Assembly (NCBI GenBank): GCA_964354375.1
Contig: CAYGZQ010000038.1
Span: 1-39,918, forward strand
DNA from: CAYGZQ01 sp964354375 [NCBI: uncultured Planctomycetota bacterium]
GTDB taxonomy: Bacteria; JAJVIF01; JAPKYR01
Length of the DNA stretch: 39,918 bases
Direction: 5' to 3'
Position 1 is the stretch's first letter, and every line of letters begins with the position of its first letter. Below are positions 23,954 through 32,998 of the stretch, piece after piece. The notes under the pieces were generated by a model. It searched no databases, was not told where the DNA came from, and saw only the letters and a program-made list of their open reading frames with translations. The position numbers were made by a program, and so were the translations under genes.

Positions 23954-26353
23954 ATGTCCAGCGATGACAGAACAAAGCTCGCCCGTTCTGATCTCGGGTG
24001 CCTGCTTCTCTTTCTGCTTCTCACGCTCTGGACCTTCCGCGGCGTGATCGTCGGCACGAGCGACCCTTTCATGAGCTCCCTCAGGAACTTCGAGCCCTGG
24101 AAGAGCGACCTCACGAGAGCCGATGCGTCTCGACCCGAGAGCTTCGCCGACGATCCCACCACGCAGACATACCCCTGGGCGGTCTACGCTCACGAAAACC
24201 TGACGAAGGGCGATTTCCCGCTGTGGAACACCCGGATGTTCTCGGGCACTCCGTTCATCGCGAACCGCCTCACCGGACTGTTCGACCCTCTCACGCTCCT
24301 GCCCGTATGGCTCCTCAACCCGATCACAGGCCTGAGTGTGTTCTACTTCGTTCATTACCTCCTCGCGGCATGGTTCATGTATCTTTTTCTCAAGAGCCTC
24401 GGCATATCGAGACCGGTCGCGGCGTTCGGCACGATCGGCTATATCCTGCAGGGTGCGTACGTGCCCTGGATGGGATTCATCGTCGCCGACAAAGCCTACT
24501 TCCCCATGTCGATGTACTACCTCCAGAGATGCTGCGACAGGAAAGACAGGGTCGGCATCGTCGGTTTCATCGCATCGTTCTTCCTGCTCACCGTGAACAG
24601 CTACCCTCAGATGGTGGTGTTCGCGGTCTACATTTTCATTGCATGGGTATTATTCACATGCGGACCAGGTTTCAGGTCAGCGTTTCGACGCATCCTGGCT
24701 CTGGTGCTGATGCTTTTCCTCATCTTCCTCCTCGGCGCGATGCAGCATCTTCCCATGCTCGAGTTCTATTTCAAGTCGCTGAGAGCTTATCCCGAGTTCG
24801 ACATCGAGCTTGCGTCGAAAACCGGGCTTGAGCGATACGACTCTCCCTTAAGCCTTCTCGCAATCTTCTTTCCGGCGCTGTGGGGAGATTACCTGACCGA
24901 TCCGTACAGCTCTCTGCCTCAGTTCGTCCTGAGAATCTACAACCACGCCTATATCGGCATTCTCGCAGGATTCGGATTCCTATTCGCGCCGATCGTCTGG
25001 CGCAACCGTCATGCCCGCTTCTTCACCGTTCTGGCGCTGCTCGGACTTGTCTTTCTCGCCTGGGACAGTTTCTACATGATGATCGTGAGGATCCTCCCCG
25101 GATTTCGGATCAGCACCGTGAAACCCGATTTCCTCACTCTCACGTCGATGATCATCGCGGCATCGTTTGTGCTCGACCATCTTGTCAGGAACCTGAAGAG
25201 CAACGAGACGCTGACGAGGAACTACACCCGCGTGTACGGCTGGCTGCTCGGGGCTGTTGTCGGGATGGGATTCGTGATCATCCTGTCGAGGGTAATCCCC
25301 GGGTTCTTCGCGATCGAGGGAGCCAGACGCCTGATGATCATCTTCGGACATCTCATTTTCGTCTGGCTTGCGGGCGCGCTCCTGTATTTTTACACCCGAG
25401 GGAAAATCAAGGCGCAGGTTGCGATGGCGGGGATAATCATCCTGGCGATCGCCGACCTTGTCCCCTATCACGATCATTTCATGCCTCTGGTGACCCATGG
25501 ACGCACCTGCTTCCACACGGAGAGCGTCAGGTTCCTCGAAAAGAAAATGCAGGCAGAGGGCCCGTTCAGGATTTTCCGCGACCGCACGATCGTTCTCGCG
25601 CCGAACACTCCGATGCTCTACGATCTCGACGAGCCCGGCGGATTCGACAGCTTCGTCTCGGCGGATTATGCTCACTTTTTCCGATCGATCGATCCGGCAA
25701 TGAGCCGCAACTCGCGCACGCTCGACCTTCCCGGCGACTATGTCAGTTACCGCCAGCCGTTCTGGAGCTTCCTCGGCATCAGGTATCTTCTGTCGCCCGG
25801 ACCCATGCCCGCTCTCCCGCCGCCGTGGGAACCTGCCTTCGAAGGGGATTTATATATTTACGAAAATACCGAATGGCTGCCGCGATGGTTCCTCGTATCG
25901 AGCATAATCCCGGTGGAATCGGTTGAGGACGGCTATCACGCGTCCCAGGCGATCGATCCCTCGCGCGAGGCTGTCGTCGTGGGCATCGATCACACCGACA
26001 TCCCTCCTGCGCTCCTGGAATCGCCGACTGAAGCCGAAACCTTAGGCTCCCTGGAGCTCAGACACTATGGCGCCGATGAGCTCCATGTCGACGCGGACTG
26101 CCCGCGGGATTGCTTCATGGTTTTCTCCGACACGTATTTCCCCGGCTGGCGAGCCTGGGTGGACAAGAAGGAAGTCGGAATCTACCGAACGGACGGAATC
26201 GTCAAGGGGATCGTGGTTCCACAGGGAACGCACGAGATCAGGTTTCTCTATGATCCCGGTTCCTATAAACTCGGATGGTTGCTTGCGCTTGTGGGATTGA
26301 TCCTGACAGCCTTTGCGGTGAGACCGATCGTGCACCTAATGAAGAACCCTTAG
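23954..26353 (+). CDS. Large YfhO-like polytopic membrane protein (copy 1)
   Basis: The 799-residue product has about a dozen membrane helices, starting at about residues 14-30, and a periplasmic-type C-terminal domain followed by a last helix near 775-795. It has the motif LWNTRMFSGTPF after the first helix and FSDTYFPGWRAWVD near the end, both features of YfhO-family proteins. YfhO of Bacillus is linked to glycosylation of teichoic acid, and the fold recalls GT-C glycosyltransferases; activity here is not shown. The frame is open to 23825, but the first hydrophobic helix and an ATG at 23954 favour the shorter form. It converges with copy 2, overlapping it by 18 bases. Confidence 0.72.
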   Translation: MSSDDRTKLARSDLGCLLLFLLLTLWTFRGVIVGTSDPFMSSLRNFEPWKSDLTRADASRPESFADDPTTQTYPWAVYAHENLTKGDFPLWNTRMFSGTPFIANRLTGLFDPLTLLPVWLLNPITGLSVFYFVHYLLAAWFMYLFLKSLGISRPVAAFGTIGYILQGAYVPWMGFIVADKAYFPMSMYYLQRCCDRKDRVGIVGFIASFFLLTVNSYPQMVVFAVYIFIAWVLFTCGPGFRSAFRRILALVLMLFLIFLLGAMQHLPMLEFYFKSLRAYPEFDIELASKTGLERYDSPLSLLAIFFPALWGDYLTDPYSSLPQFVLRIYNHAYIGILAGFGFLFAPIVWRNRHARFFTVLALLGLVFLAWDSFYMMIVRILPGFRISTVKPDFLTLTSMIIAASFVLDHLVRNLKSNETLTRNYTRVYGWLLGAVVGMGFVIILSRVIPGFFAIEGARRLMIIFGHLIFVWLAGALLYFYTRGKIKAQVAMAGIIILAIADLVPYHDHFMPLVTHGRTCFHTESVRFLEKKMQAEGPFRIFRDRTIVLAPNTPMLYDLDEPGGFDSFVSADYAHFFRSIDPAMSRNSRTLDLPGDYVSYRQPFWSFLGIRYLLSPGPMPALPPPWEPAFEGDLYIYENTEWLPRWFLVSSIIPVESVEDGYHASQAIDPSREAVVVGIDHTDIPPALLESPTEAETLGSLELRHYGADELHVDADCPRDCFMVFSDTYFPGWRAWVDKKEVGIYRTDGIVKGIVVPQGTHEIRFLYDPGSYKLGWLLALVGLILTAFAVRPIVHLMKNP

Positions 26354-28906
26354 TGAATCGGTCCGACCTTGTGGGGCAGGCTTTCCAGCCTGCCACTCAT
26401 CGTCCCCCCCAAGCGACAGGCTGGAAAGCCTGCCCCACAAAGCCATCGCGACGATTATCAGAAATAGCATTACGCTCCAGCCGATTCCGGATATCAGCGC
26501 ACCCGTCTTCAGGCCCGGTGTCACATATTCGAGCTCTATCGTGTGCTCTCCCGCCGGAACGTCCACAGCCATGAAGAGATAATCCGCCGGGACTATGTCG
26601 ACCGGAGAAGCGTCCACTCTCGCCTCCCAACCCGGCATGTAGCTCTCCCTGATCACCACCCAGCACGCGGATCCCGTCCGCGTCTCGATGCTTATCCTCG
26701 TGTCATCGCGATCGACACGCACTATCTCTCGGGCAGTTCCGGGATCGACCTCCATGGCTGTCCAGGCGGGAAACAGCGGCTCCATTGTGGAGATGATTTC
26801 CGCCTCATCCTCGACCGCACTCCGAATCTCGACCGGTCGCATGCCCTCCGGCAGGCTCGCACCGTCGTCCATCTCAATGCAGACCCATTGCCCCGGTACG
26901 TAATCCTCCTGCACGATCCAGTGTTTGAACAACTCCCAGTCCGACCCGGTCCACGCTTCGACATAGGACGGGATGCCGACGTACGGCACGGTCGGCGGCG
27001 TTTTCACCGCGTGCCATCCGGGCGGAAAGGCGCCCTCGATATCGACGCCGACCGTCTCGAAACCGTCCCCTCCCGTGAAATCCCCCGGCGCGACAATCGC
27101 GTCCGTTCCCGTGATAGCCAGGATCGTTCTGAGACGTCCGCTCGCTTCCTTCGAATCCACAAGCCCGCTCGCGGCGTACTCATGGGCCGCCTTGAACCAT
27201 CTCTCTGTGACGAGCGGCGTGTAGGCGTCCAGCACCCCAAGGCCCCTCATCGAGATCTCATTTCCGAACGCAGGGACAGGAAACCGGCTTCCGGGCGGGA
27301 ACGGATTCGCTGCAAGCCTCTCCAAAAGCGGGTCCCAGACATCCCTGTCGATCGCAACAAGGACCCGGGCAGGTCGATTCGGATCGCCGGGCCTGATCTC
27401 TCCCCCCAGCGCAAGCTTGTCCACTGTCGCGTTGAACGAGCTCATCGACATGGTCATCGCGCTCTTCACCGGCCACATCGCAGCAAGCTGGAAAATCATC
27501 CACGCGATGAGAAGCCCGATAAGCCATCCCCGCTTTCGAGTGCGAAATAATCCGATCAGTCCAGCGGCGATCAGGACCGTGCCGATTCCCATAACATCGA
27601 AGCCGATGATCTGGAAACCTGTCGCCGGAAGACCCTCGTAGGCGAAGTACCAGACCAGAAGCGCGATTCCAGCAACCAGCGCTCCCACGATTCCTCCGAC
27701 GACCGTCCGTCGATTCCATCGGTTGTCAATCCCCTCAAAAAGCAGATCGAGCCCGACCGCCGAGAGCGCCATGAACGCGACGATGGTCGGAAGGATCATC
27801 CGTCCCAATGCCCGGAAAAGTCCGAAGATCGGGAAGTTGATCAGGTTCTGGTTGATCACCAGGTTGAGCCCGAACGACATCAGCACGCCGAAGAACATCA
27901 GAATGAACGGGGCAAGGATCGGGTTCATGTGACGGCGATGTTTGCTGAGCGCTATCGCGATCAGGAGGAATCCAAGTGGTCCGATATATCCGAGCGAGCT
28001 TAAGTAATCGAGAAGGTCGGAGGGAAATTTCACCGCAGGGAACATGAAAAGCGACGCGAGTCGGGGAAAATTGAGCCAGGTTCCGATGCGGTAGTAATCG
28101 TAGCCTGCCTCCTGCACTCGGTAGGAAAGCGCGGAGAAGATGGACGTGGGAATTAGCTGCACAGCGGACAGGATGGCGGCAAACAAGGCTGTCAGCAGGA
28201 ATGTCAGAGCTCCGAACGCCGTTCTTCGTCCGGGATGCGGACCGGCGGCAGCCAGGCCGGCAAGGTAGAAAAATCCACCCACCATTCCGTAGAACGCAAT
28301 CTGGCTCGACCCTGCGAGCAGCATCATCGCAACCTCGAACGACGCAAGCAGGGTCCAGCCCAGCCATCTGCAGCAGCATCCCTTCTTTCTCTCCGCGGCC
28401 TCATTCACCGCGCATTCGAGCGCCCAGTAAAGACCCGGCAACCACGCTGCAGCCTCGAACAACCCGACGGTCTCGGCGCGAAGCAATATCCCCGGAAGAA
28501 ACTGGTAGATCACCGCGATCCAGGCGGACGCGGCTCTGCTCGCCCCCCTGTTTCTGAGGAACGCATACATCAGGCATCCCGTCAGGATTATGTGCAGCAC
28601 GACTGTCCATGAAAGCGTGACCGACTGGCTGATCGGCAGCCACAGAAGGAGGTTCCCGGGGTAGAATAGACCCCCCTCACCTTCCGCAAGTTGCGGAAAC
28701 CCGGCGAAGAGACAGGGATTCCATTCGGGGAGTCTCCCGCTCGAAAGGCATTCTCTCGCAAACTGCTGAAACGGGAGGATCAGGTGAGTGAAATCGAAAC
28801 CGGCGAAGGCGGTCAGGCCGAGAAGCTCGCGCCAGAAGAAGACCAGCGGAAGGATGATCGGTCCGGCAAGCGGCTTCAGCTCAGTTTTCCAATTCGACTG
28901 GGTCAT
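26336..28906 (-). CDS. Large YfhO-like polytopic membrane protein (copy 2)
   Basis: The 856-residue product has a first helix at about residues 14-32, the motif LPEWNPCLFAGFPQLAEGEG, about a dozen further helices, and a C-terminal soluble domain with IRESYMPGWEARVD before the final helix. It is a clear paralogue of the upstream gene (copy 3), whose 3' end it overlaps by 26 bases. ATG 28906 is used; TTG 28915 is an alternative. The last 25 or so residues, after MALWG, are encoded by the inverted repeat at 26369-26440 and so are probably not ancestral. The role is likely transfer of a sugar or similar group at the membrane, by family analogy only. Confidence 0.72.
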   Translation of the reverse strand: MTQSNWKTELKPLAGPIILPLVFFWRELLGLTAFAGFDFTHLILPFQQFARECLSSGRLPEWNPCLFAGFPQLAEGEGGLFYPGNLLLWLPISQSVTLSWTVVLHIILTGCLMYAFLRNRGASRAASAWIAVIYQFLPGILLRAETVGLFEAAAWLPGLYWALECAVNEAAERKKGCCCRWLGWTLLASFEVAMMLLAGSSQIAFYGMVGGFFYLAGLAAAGPHPGRRTAFGALTFLLTALFAAILSAVQLIPTSIFSALSYRVQEAGYDYYRIGTWLNFPRLASLFMFPAVKFPSDLLDYLSSLGYIGPLGFLLIAIALSKHRRHMNPILAPFILMFFGVLMSFGLNLVINQNLINFPIFGLFRALGRMILPTIVAFMALSAVGLDLLFEGIDNRWNRRTVVGGIVGALVAGIALLVWYFAYEGLPATGFQIIGFDVMGIGTVLIAAGLIGLFRTRKRGWLIGLLIAWMIFQLAAMWPVKSAMTMSMSSFNATVDKLALGGEIRPGDPNRPARVLVAIDRDVWDPLLERLAANPFPPGSRFPVPAFGNEISMRGLGVLDAYTPLVTERWFKAAHEYAASGLVDSKEASGRLRTILAITGTDAIVAPGDFTGGDGFETVGVDIEGAFPPGWHAVKTPPTVPYVGIPSYVEAWTGSDWELFKHWIVQEDYVPGQWVCIEMDDGASLPEGMRPVEIRSAVEDEAEIISTMEPLFPAWTAMEVDPGTAREIVRVDRDDTRISIETRTGSACWVVIRESYMPGWEARVDASPVDIVPADYLFMAVDVPAGEHTIELEYVTPGLKTGALISGIGWSVMLFLIIVAMALWGRLSSLSLGGDDEWQAGKPAPQGRTDSLRVLH
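26369..26440. repeat. 24-base perfect inverted repeat with 24-base spacer
   Basis: The left arm (26369-26392) begins TTGTGGGGCAGG and is the exact reverse complement of the right arm (26417-26440). Each arm also contains a near-complete palindrome: GGCAGGCT and AGCCTGCC flank TTCC at 26375-26394. It looks like a mobile or dispersed palindromic element. It lies at the 3' ends of two convergent genes and is translated in the minus-strand one. Confidence 0.8.
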
Positions 28907-31379
28907 TGCCGTCAACAGAAGCCACTATCGTCGTGCGACCGAACCGATGCGCCCACATCACGGTCGCCATCAGCACCGCCCACACAAGAATTCCGGAGAG
29001 GGAGATGACCACGCCAATGAGCACCGACCTGGGTGCATATCGGAGTTCCACCGTGTGGCGGCCCTGCTCCACATACAGGCCGCCGAAAAGCAGATTAGTC
29101 CTGTAGTAATCCGTCCGGACGTTGTCGACATACGCATGCCAGCCGGGATAGTAATTCTCGCCGGTGACAAGGAATCCTCGCGCCCCTGCCCTGTCGCTCT
29201 CCACATTGACCTCGAAACGCATCCAGTTGAAACCGCGCTCCCTCTTTTCGATCCTGCAGGATTCGGCAGGGAATTCCTGCGACCGCTCGCCGTTCAGAAT
29301 ATCGATCAGCGCGTCCTCCCCGATCGCCGTTCCCTGATCGCCCGCCCATTTCAGAAAACCCGTGTACCCCGTGGAATCGAACCTGGCGCGGGTCGCGAAA
29401 TATGCGTCCTGCACCCATCCATTGTCGGCCCTGTACGCGCAAAGCCCTTTGTGGTACGGAAGCGTAAGGTCCTCCCGCCATAGCTGGTAGCCGGGCACTC
29501 TCCAGTCGCTGCCTTCAAGAAGAATCACGTCCGCTCCGAGCATTCTGATGATTTTCATCGAGAGATCGTCCGGGACCTTCTCCGATCCGGTTTCCTTCGC
29601 CCTCTCAAGAACCGCGTCCATCCTTGACTGCAGCGTGTCCCTGAGAACAAGCTTCCAGTCGTTCTGATTGAGAGGGGTCAGTCCCTGGAGCGCGGTCAGG
29701 TCCCTCAGCCCCGACGCGTTCCCGGACATGTTGTCCCAGATGTCTTCCTGCGCCTTGAAGCCCAGCTTCGACAGAGCGTCGGGGTCCATCAGATAGTGAC
29801 TGCCCGGCATAAGAACGCGAGGGATTTCCAGATCAGTCGGGAATTCGGACTTGATGTCGTCGAAGAATTCGAGCGACTGGTCGAACTTCCCTCGCTCCTG
29901 CACGAGCGCTCGACTGAAGGGATATGTGAGAAGAATCTGGGCGAGAAAACTGAACACCACGAGGACGGCGATTGCTCCGCCGATCAGATTTCTCTTTTTG
30001 TGCTCGTCACCGCCCGGATAGAGGGGAGTCGCGAAAAGTATTGCCAGAATTCCGAAGAAAAGCGTCGGCACAGCGCCCATTCTCACGACTCCCGACATGA
30101 AAAGCCCGACAATGCCTGCCAGCGTCACAATTCCCGCGCCGACAAGATACGCTCTCCACCACGAATGCCGGGAATCGGTCTTGCCGACCATGATTCTCTC
30201 GAGCGCGGCATCGATCGCGGGCGCAGCGAGTGCCAGGAAGAACGTAAGCGCCACGTGCGCCATTCGTCCGGGATATCTGAAAAGCGAGAAGGGAGGAATC
30301 TCGGCAAGGACGCTGTATCCGGGCAGGTTCAACCCGAATCCCAGAATCAGCGTCACCAGTCCGACCAGAAGAAGGGGAAATATCGTTCGACCCGTCTTCT
30401 TCCACATCCCCAAAGATGCAATCGCCAGAATGAAAGGCACCGCTCCCATGAAGCAAAGCGAGCTTCCGTAGTCCTGAATATCGCCGGGATTATCGAGGGC
30501 CGGAAAGACGACGGTGGAGATCAGTCTGGGTATCGTGAGCCACGTGCCGAGGCGGTAGAACTCTATTGTGTGAGTCGCGGCGCGCTCGGAGAATCTGGTC
30601 AGCTCCGCAGTGGGAAGAATCTGGACCGCGGCAAGGATCGGGGCTATCACAGCCGGAAGAAGCACGGCCAGAATGCGCAGGAACATTCCTTTCCGACTCT
30701 CGCGATCCGGCTGCGCCATCAGTTTTCCGAGGCCGTACAGGATGAGCGCAAACGCCCCGAGGTACGCTGCCTGCGGACTTCCGCTCAACAACATGAACCC
30801 CAGAAACAGGGCGAGCCACAGGCCAACTCTCACCGGATGCTTCCCCTTCAGGCCGAGATCAAAAATGACCAGGTACCAGGGAAGCCAGACAATCGAGGTA
30901 AACAGCCCGAAGGCGGTTATGTGGAAGATCAGAAACGGCGTAGTTGAATAGGTCGCCGCAAGAAATGCCGACGCAATCTTCGAGTGACCCCTGATGCGCA
31001 TCCATGTGTAAAAGCCCGCCGCGGCGATCATGAAATGCACGATCGCCTCGATCGAGTACCAGTGAAAGAAATCTCCCGGCAGATGAATGAAGATGTTGCC
31101 GGGGTAGAAGACGCCCGACTCGCTCTCGGCGAGATTCGGGAAGCCGGCGAACATGTAGGGATTCCACAGCGGCAGAGAACCGTCCGCGAACGCCTGCCTG
31201 TCGAAAAATCTCAGGGGCATGTTGAGTCGCGACGTGTCTATGCCGGCGAAGACGGTGTATCCGAGAAGCTCGGGGAGGAAATAGAGCGCCGGGAGCAGGA
31301 TCACCGCGACAAGCCACCAGTCGATGCGGACGCATCTTCGGGGGGATTTCGGATCGGCTGATTCGGCAGGTTTACCCAT
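28881..31379 (-). CDS. Large YfhO-like polytopic membrane protein (copy 3)
   Basis: The 832-residue product has an opening helix at about residues 20-38, the motif LPLWNPYMFAGFPNLAES, about a dozen membrane helices, a soluble C-terminal domain with GENYYPGWHAYVD and VELRYAPRS, and a closing helix. It is most like copy 2, which it overlaps, indicating one transcript of two duplicated genes. ATG 31379 (MGKPAE) is chosen over the TTG at 31421. There is no clear Shine-Dalgarno site. It is divergent from the AsmA-like gene. No other glycan genes are in the window, so the substrate is open. Confidence 0.72.
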   Translation of the reverse strand: MGKPAESADPKSPRRCVRIDWWLVAVILLPALYFLPELLGYTVFAGIDTSRLNMPLRFFDRQAFADGSLPLWNPYMFAGFPNLAESESGVFYPGNIFIHLPGDFFHWYSIEAIVHFMIAAAGFYTWMRIRGHSKIASAFLAATYSTTPFLIFHITAFGLFTSIVWLPWYLVIFDLGLKGKHPVRVGLWLALFLGFMLLSGSPQAAYLGAFALILYGLGKLMAQPDRESRKGMFLRILAVLLPAVIAPILAAVQILPTAELTRFSERAATHTIEFYRLGTWLTIPRLISTVVFPALDNPGDIQDYGSSLCFMGAVPFILAIASLGMWKKTGRTIFPLLLVGLVTLILGFGLNLPGYSVLAEIPPFSLFRYPGRMAHVALTFFLALAAPAIDAALERIMVGKTDSRHSWWRAYLVGAGIVTLAGIVGLFMSGVVRMGAVPTLFFGILAILFATPLYPGGDEHKKRNLIGGAIAVLVVFSFLAQILLTYPFSRALVQERGKFDQSLEFFDDIKSEFPTDLEIPRVLMPGSHYLMDPDALSKLGFKAQEDIWDNMSGNASGLRDLTALQGLTPLNQNDWKLVLRDTLQSRMDAVLERAKETGSEKVPDDLSMKIIRMLGADVILLEGSDWRVPGYQLWREDLTLPYHKGLCAYRADNGWVQDAYFATRARFDSTGYTGFLKWAGDQGTAIGEDALIDILNGERSQEFPAESCRIEKRERGFNWMRFEVNVESDRAGARGFLVTGENYYPGWHAYVDNVRTDYYRTNLLFGGLYVEQGRHTVELRYAPRSVLIGVVISLSGILVWAVLMATVMWAHRFGRTTIVASVDGNDPVELEN

Positions 31380-31450
31380 GCGCTTAAGTTCGATTGTCGG
31401 CGGACGTGAGGGAAAAATCAAGTGCCCTCAACACCGGCAATGCCGGAATC

Positions 31451-31459
31451 TGCTAGAAT
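31451..31459 (+). promoter_or_regulatory. Extended -10 promoter for the AsmA-like gene
   Basis: TGCTAGAAT fits TGn plus a TAGAAT -10, about 50 bases before the ATG at 31510. Confidence 0.4.
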
Positions 31460-31509
31460 AATCGTGCTGCGGATTCATATCCGTTCCGCTTCCCTTTTTT
31501 CTCACGGTC

Positions 31510-32172
31510 ATGCCCACGGCTCTGAAAATAGCCATCAGAATAGCGGTCGCACTGGTAATCATCGCGATACTCCTTTTCATTGCGCACGCGATCATCGAGG
31601 CCAGGGTTTTCGCGATGATCGCCCGCAGTCCGGGAATGGAGATCACGATCGGCTCCAGGAGAGGAAATCTCTTCACCGGCTACGTTCTTACCGACGTTCG
31701 AATCAGGCAGACCCGGACATCCGGCGACACGCCGCCAAGTCTATTCAGCACCCCTCGACTGACGGTTCATTGGGGACTGAGTCCGTTCGCACTGACGGAG
31801 ATATCGTGGGATCAGGCGTTGCTTACTTTCAGTCCGCCCGACAAACCTGAGGAAGAGATAGATGTCGGCGCCGGCTCGCTTCTGCCCGACGGGACCGGCT
31901 GGCTCGTTCCGACTGACGACATCCCGGTCGGACCGGAAGAATGGAACGGCTCGATGTCGCTCAAGTTGAGAGTGGACGTCAAGGAGGTGGATGGGAAGAT
32001 CGATATCGAGAGGTTGCCGGCGCGTCTGATCAGACTCATGGGAACGGTGCCGGATGATTTCTATCTGCCCGACCGGGCTATCGTGGAGATCAACCTGAGC
32101 GGGTCGCCGCAGAACATGCGCGCGACCGGCTCGGTCTCGAATCCTCTCACCAGGCAGACTGTGAGATTCTGA
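31510..32172 (+). CDS. Short membrane-anchored protein resembling the AsmA/TamB N-terminus
   Basis: The 220-residue product has one N-terminal helix (about residues 6-29) and then a beta-rich part. The stretch GNLFTGYVLTDVRIRQ followed by FSTPRLTVHWGLSPFALTEI resembles the start of AsmA/TamB-type proteins, which bridge the inner and outer membranes for lipid transport. Those proteins are usually many times longer; here a stop codon ends it after about two repeats' length. It may be a stand-alone small relative or a remnant. There is no Shine-Dalgarno site before the ATG. It converges with the iron-sulfur protein gene, seven bases away. Confidence 0.5.
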   Translation: MPTALKIAIRIAVALVIIAILLFIAHAIIEARVFAMIARSPGMEITIGSRRGNLFTGYVLTDVRIRQTRTSGDTPPSLFSTPRLTVHWGLSPFALTEISWDQALLTFSPPDKPEEEIDVGAGSLLPDGTGWLVPTDDIPVGPEEWNGSMSLKLRVDVKEVDGKIDIERLPARLIRLMGTVPDDFYLPDRAIVEINLSGSPQNMRATGSVSNPLTRQTVRF

Positions 32173-32179
32173 GTGGCGG

Positions 32180-32998
32180 TCACAGACCCTCGACGTCGAT
32201 GCTCTCGATCGGCTTCTCCTGCGGCTCCTCGACGGCTGCATCCAGTTTCCCGATCTCCTTGACGAACTGGACAATCTCCCTGAGTATTTCGTTCCTGGCA
32301 GCCTTGTGGTTCAGGAAGAGCTTCAGCCTGCGACGATCGCACCGCGACAGCAGCATTGGACGAGCTTTTCCCTCCCATCTCGCCGCAGTCACGGACGCCC
32401 CCGTGCGATGATTGCAGCTTCCCGGAGTGCACGAGACGACAAATGCGCCCGACGCCCCGTTGTCCAGAGCGTGCCTCAGCCACGACGGCTTCACCATTCC
32501 CGCGCACGGAACGGAAATGAGATGCACCTTCGTCGACTGAATCATCATACCCCTCGCGTCCACAAGCCCCGCGACATCGAGCGCATGCTCGCACACGAAA
32601 CCTATCACCGGGTTCGCAGGCTCGGGGACACGTTTGGGTTCCCGCTCCTCGGGTTCCGCTTCGTGGGGAGGCTCTTCCTCTCGGATTTCATCTTCAACAG
32701 CGGTCTCGATTGCGGCAGTATCATCTCCCAGACCTTGAACAGCCCCCTCGGGAGCCCCAGGCTCTTGGGGCGGGGACGGCGCGCCTTCCTCCTCGGTCCC
32801 GTTCTCTCCCGGTATTTTTCCCAGCATCTCGCTCAGCCGAATGGTGTCGATCGAGAAATCGATTTCCTCCGGCATGCCGGGACTTGCCTCGGACAACTCA
32901 TCGAGAAGGATTCCGGCGCCCTCCTCGAACGGGGCAAGCCCTATGGCGGACCCTGTCTCGAATTCATCAAGCCTGGATTTCTCTCCTTGCACGGTCAT
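32180..32998 (-). CDS. MvhD/FlpD-type iron-sulfur protein with acidic N-terminal extension
   Basis: MvhD is the [2Fe-2S] subunit that carries electrons between hydrogenase or formate dehydrogenase and heterodisulfide reductase. The 272-residue product has this domain at about residues 129-225: GFVCEHALDVAGL (C136), VPCAGMVKPSWL (C165), and VVSCTPGSCNHRTG (C190, C195), with an extra C220. The second cysteine of the first motif in typical members is replaced (CEHA). Residues 1-128 are acidic, Pro/Glu-rich and probably disordered. The start overlaps the upstream cytochrome b stop by four bases (ATGA), so it is made with that protein. No HdrA, HdrBC or hydrogenase gene is in the window. It is the last gene of the operon. 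Confidence 0.75.
   Translation of the reverse strand: MTVQGEKSRLDEFETGSAIGLAPFEEGAGILLDELSEASPGMPEEIDFSIDTIRLSEMLGKIPGENGTEEEGAPSPPQEPGAPEGAVQGLGDDTAAIETAVEDEIREEEPPHEAEPEEREPKRVPEPANPVIGFVCEHALDVAGLVDARGMMIQSTKVHLISVPCAGMVKPSWLRHALDNGASGAFVVSCTPGSCNHRTGASVTAARWEGKARPMLLSRCDRRRLKLFLNHKAARNEILREIVQFVKEIGKLDAAVEEPQEKPIESIDVEGL

Noticed and set aside
29796-30947. 383-residue plus-strand ORF
   Set aside because: It lies wholly antisense to the third YfhO-like gene, with shadow composition and no start signals.
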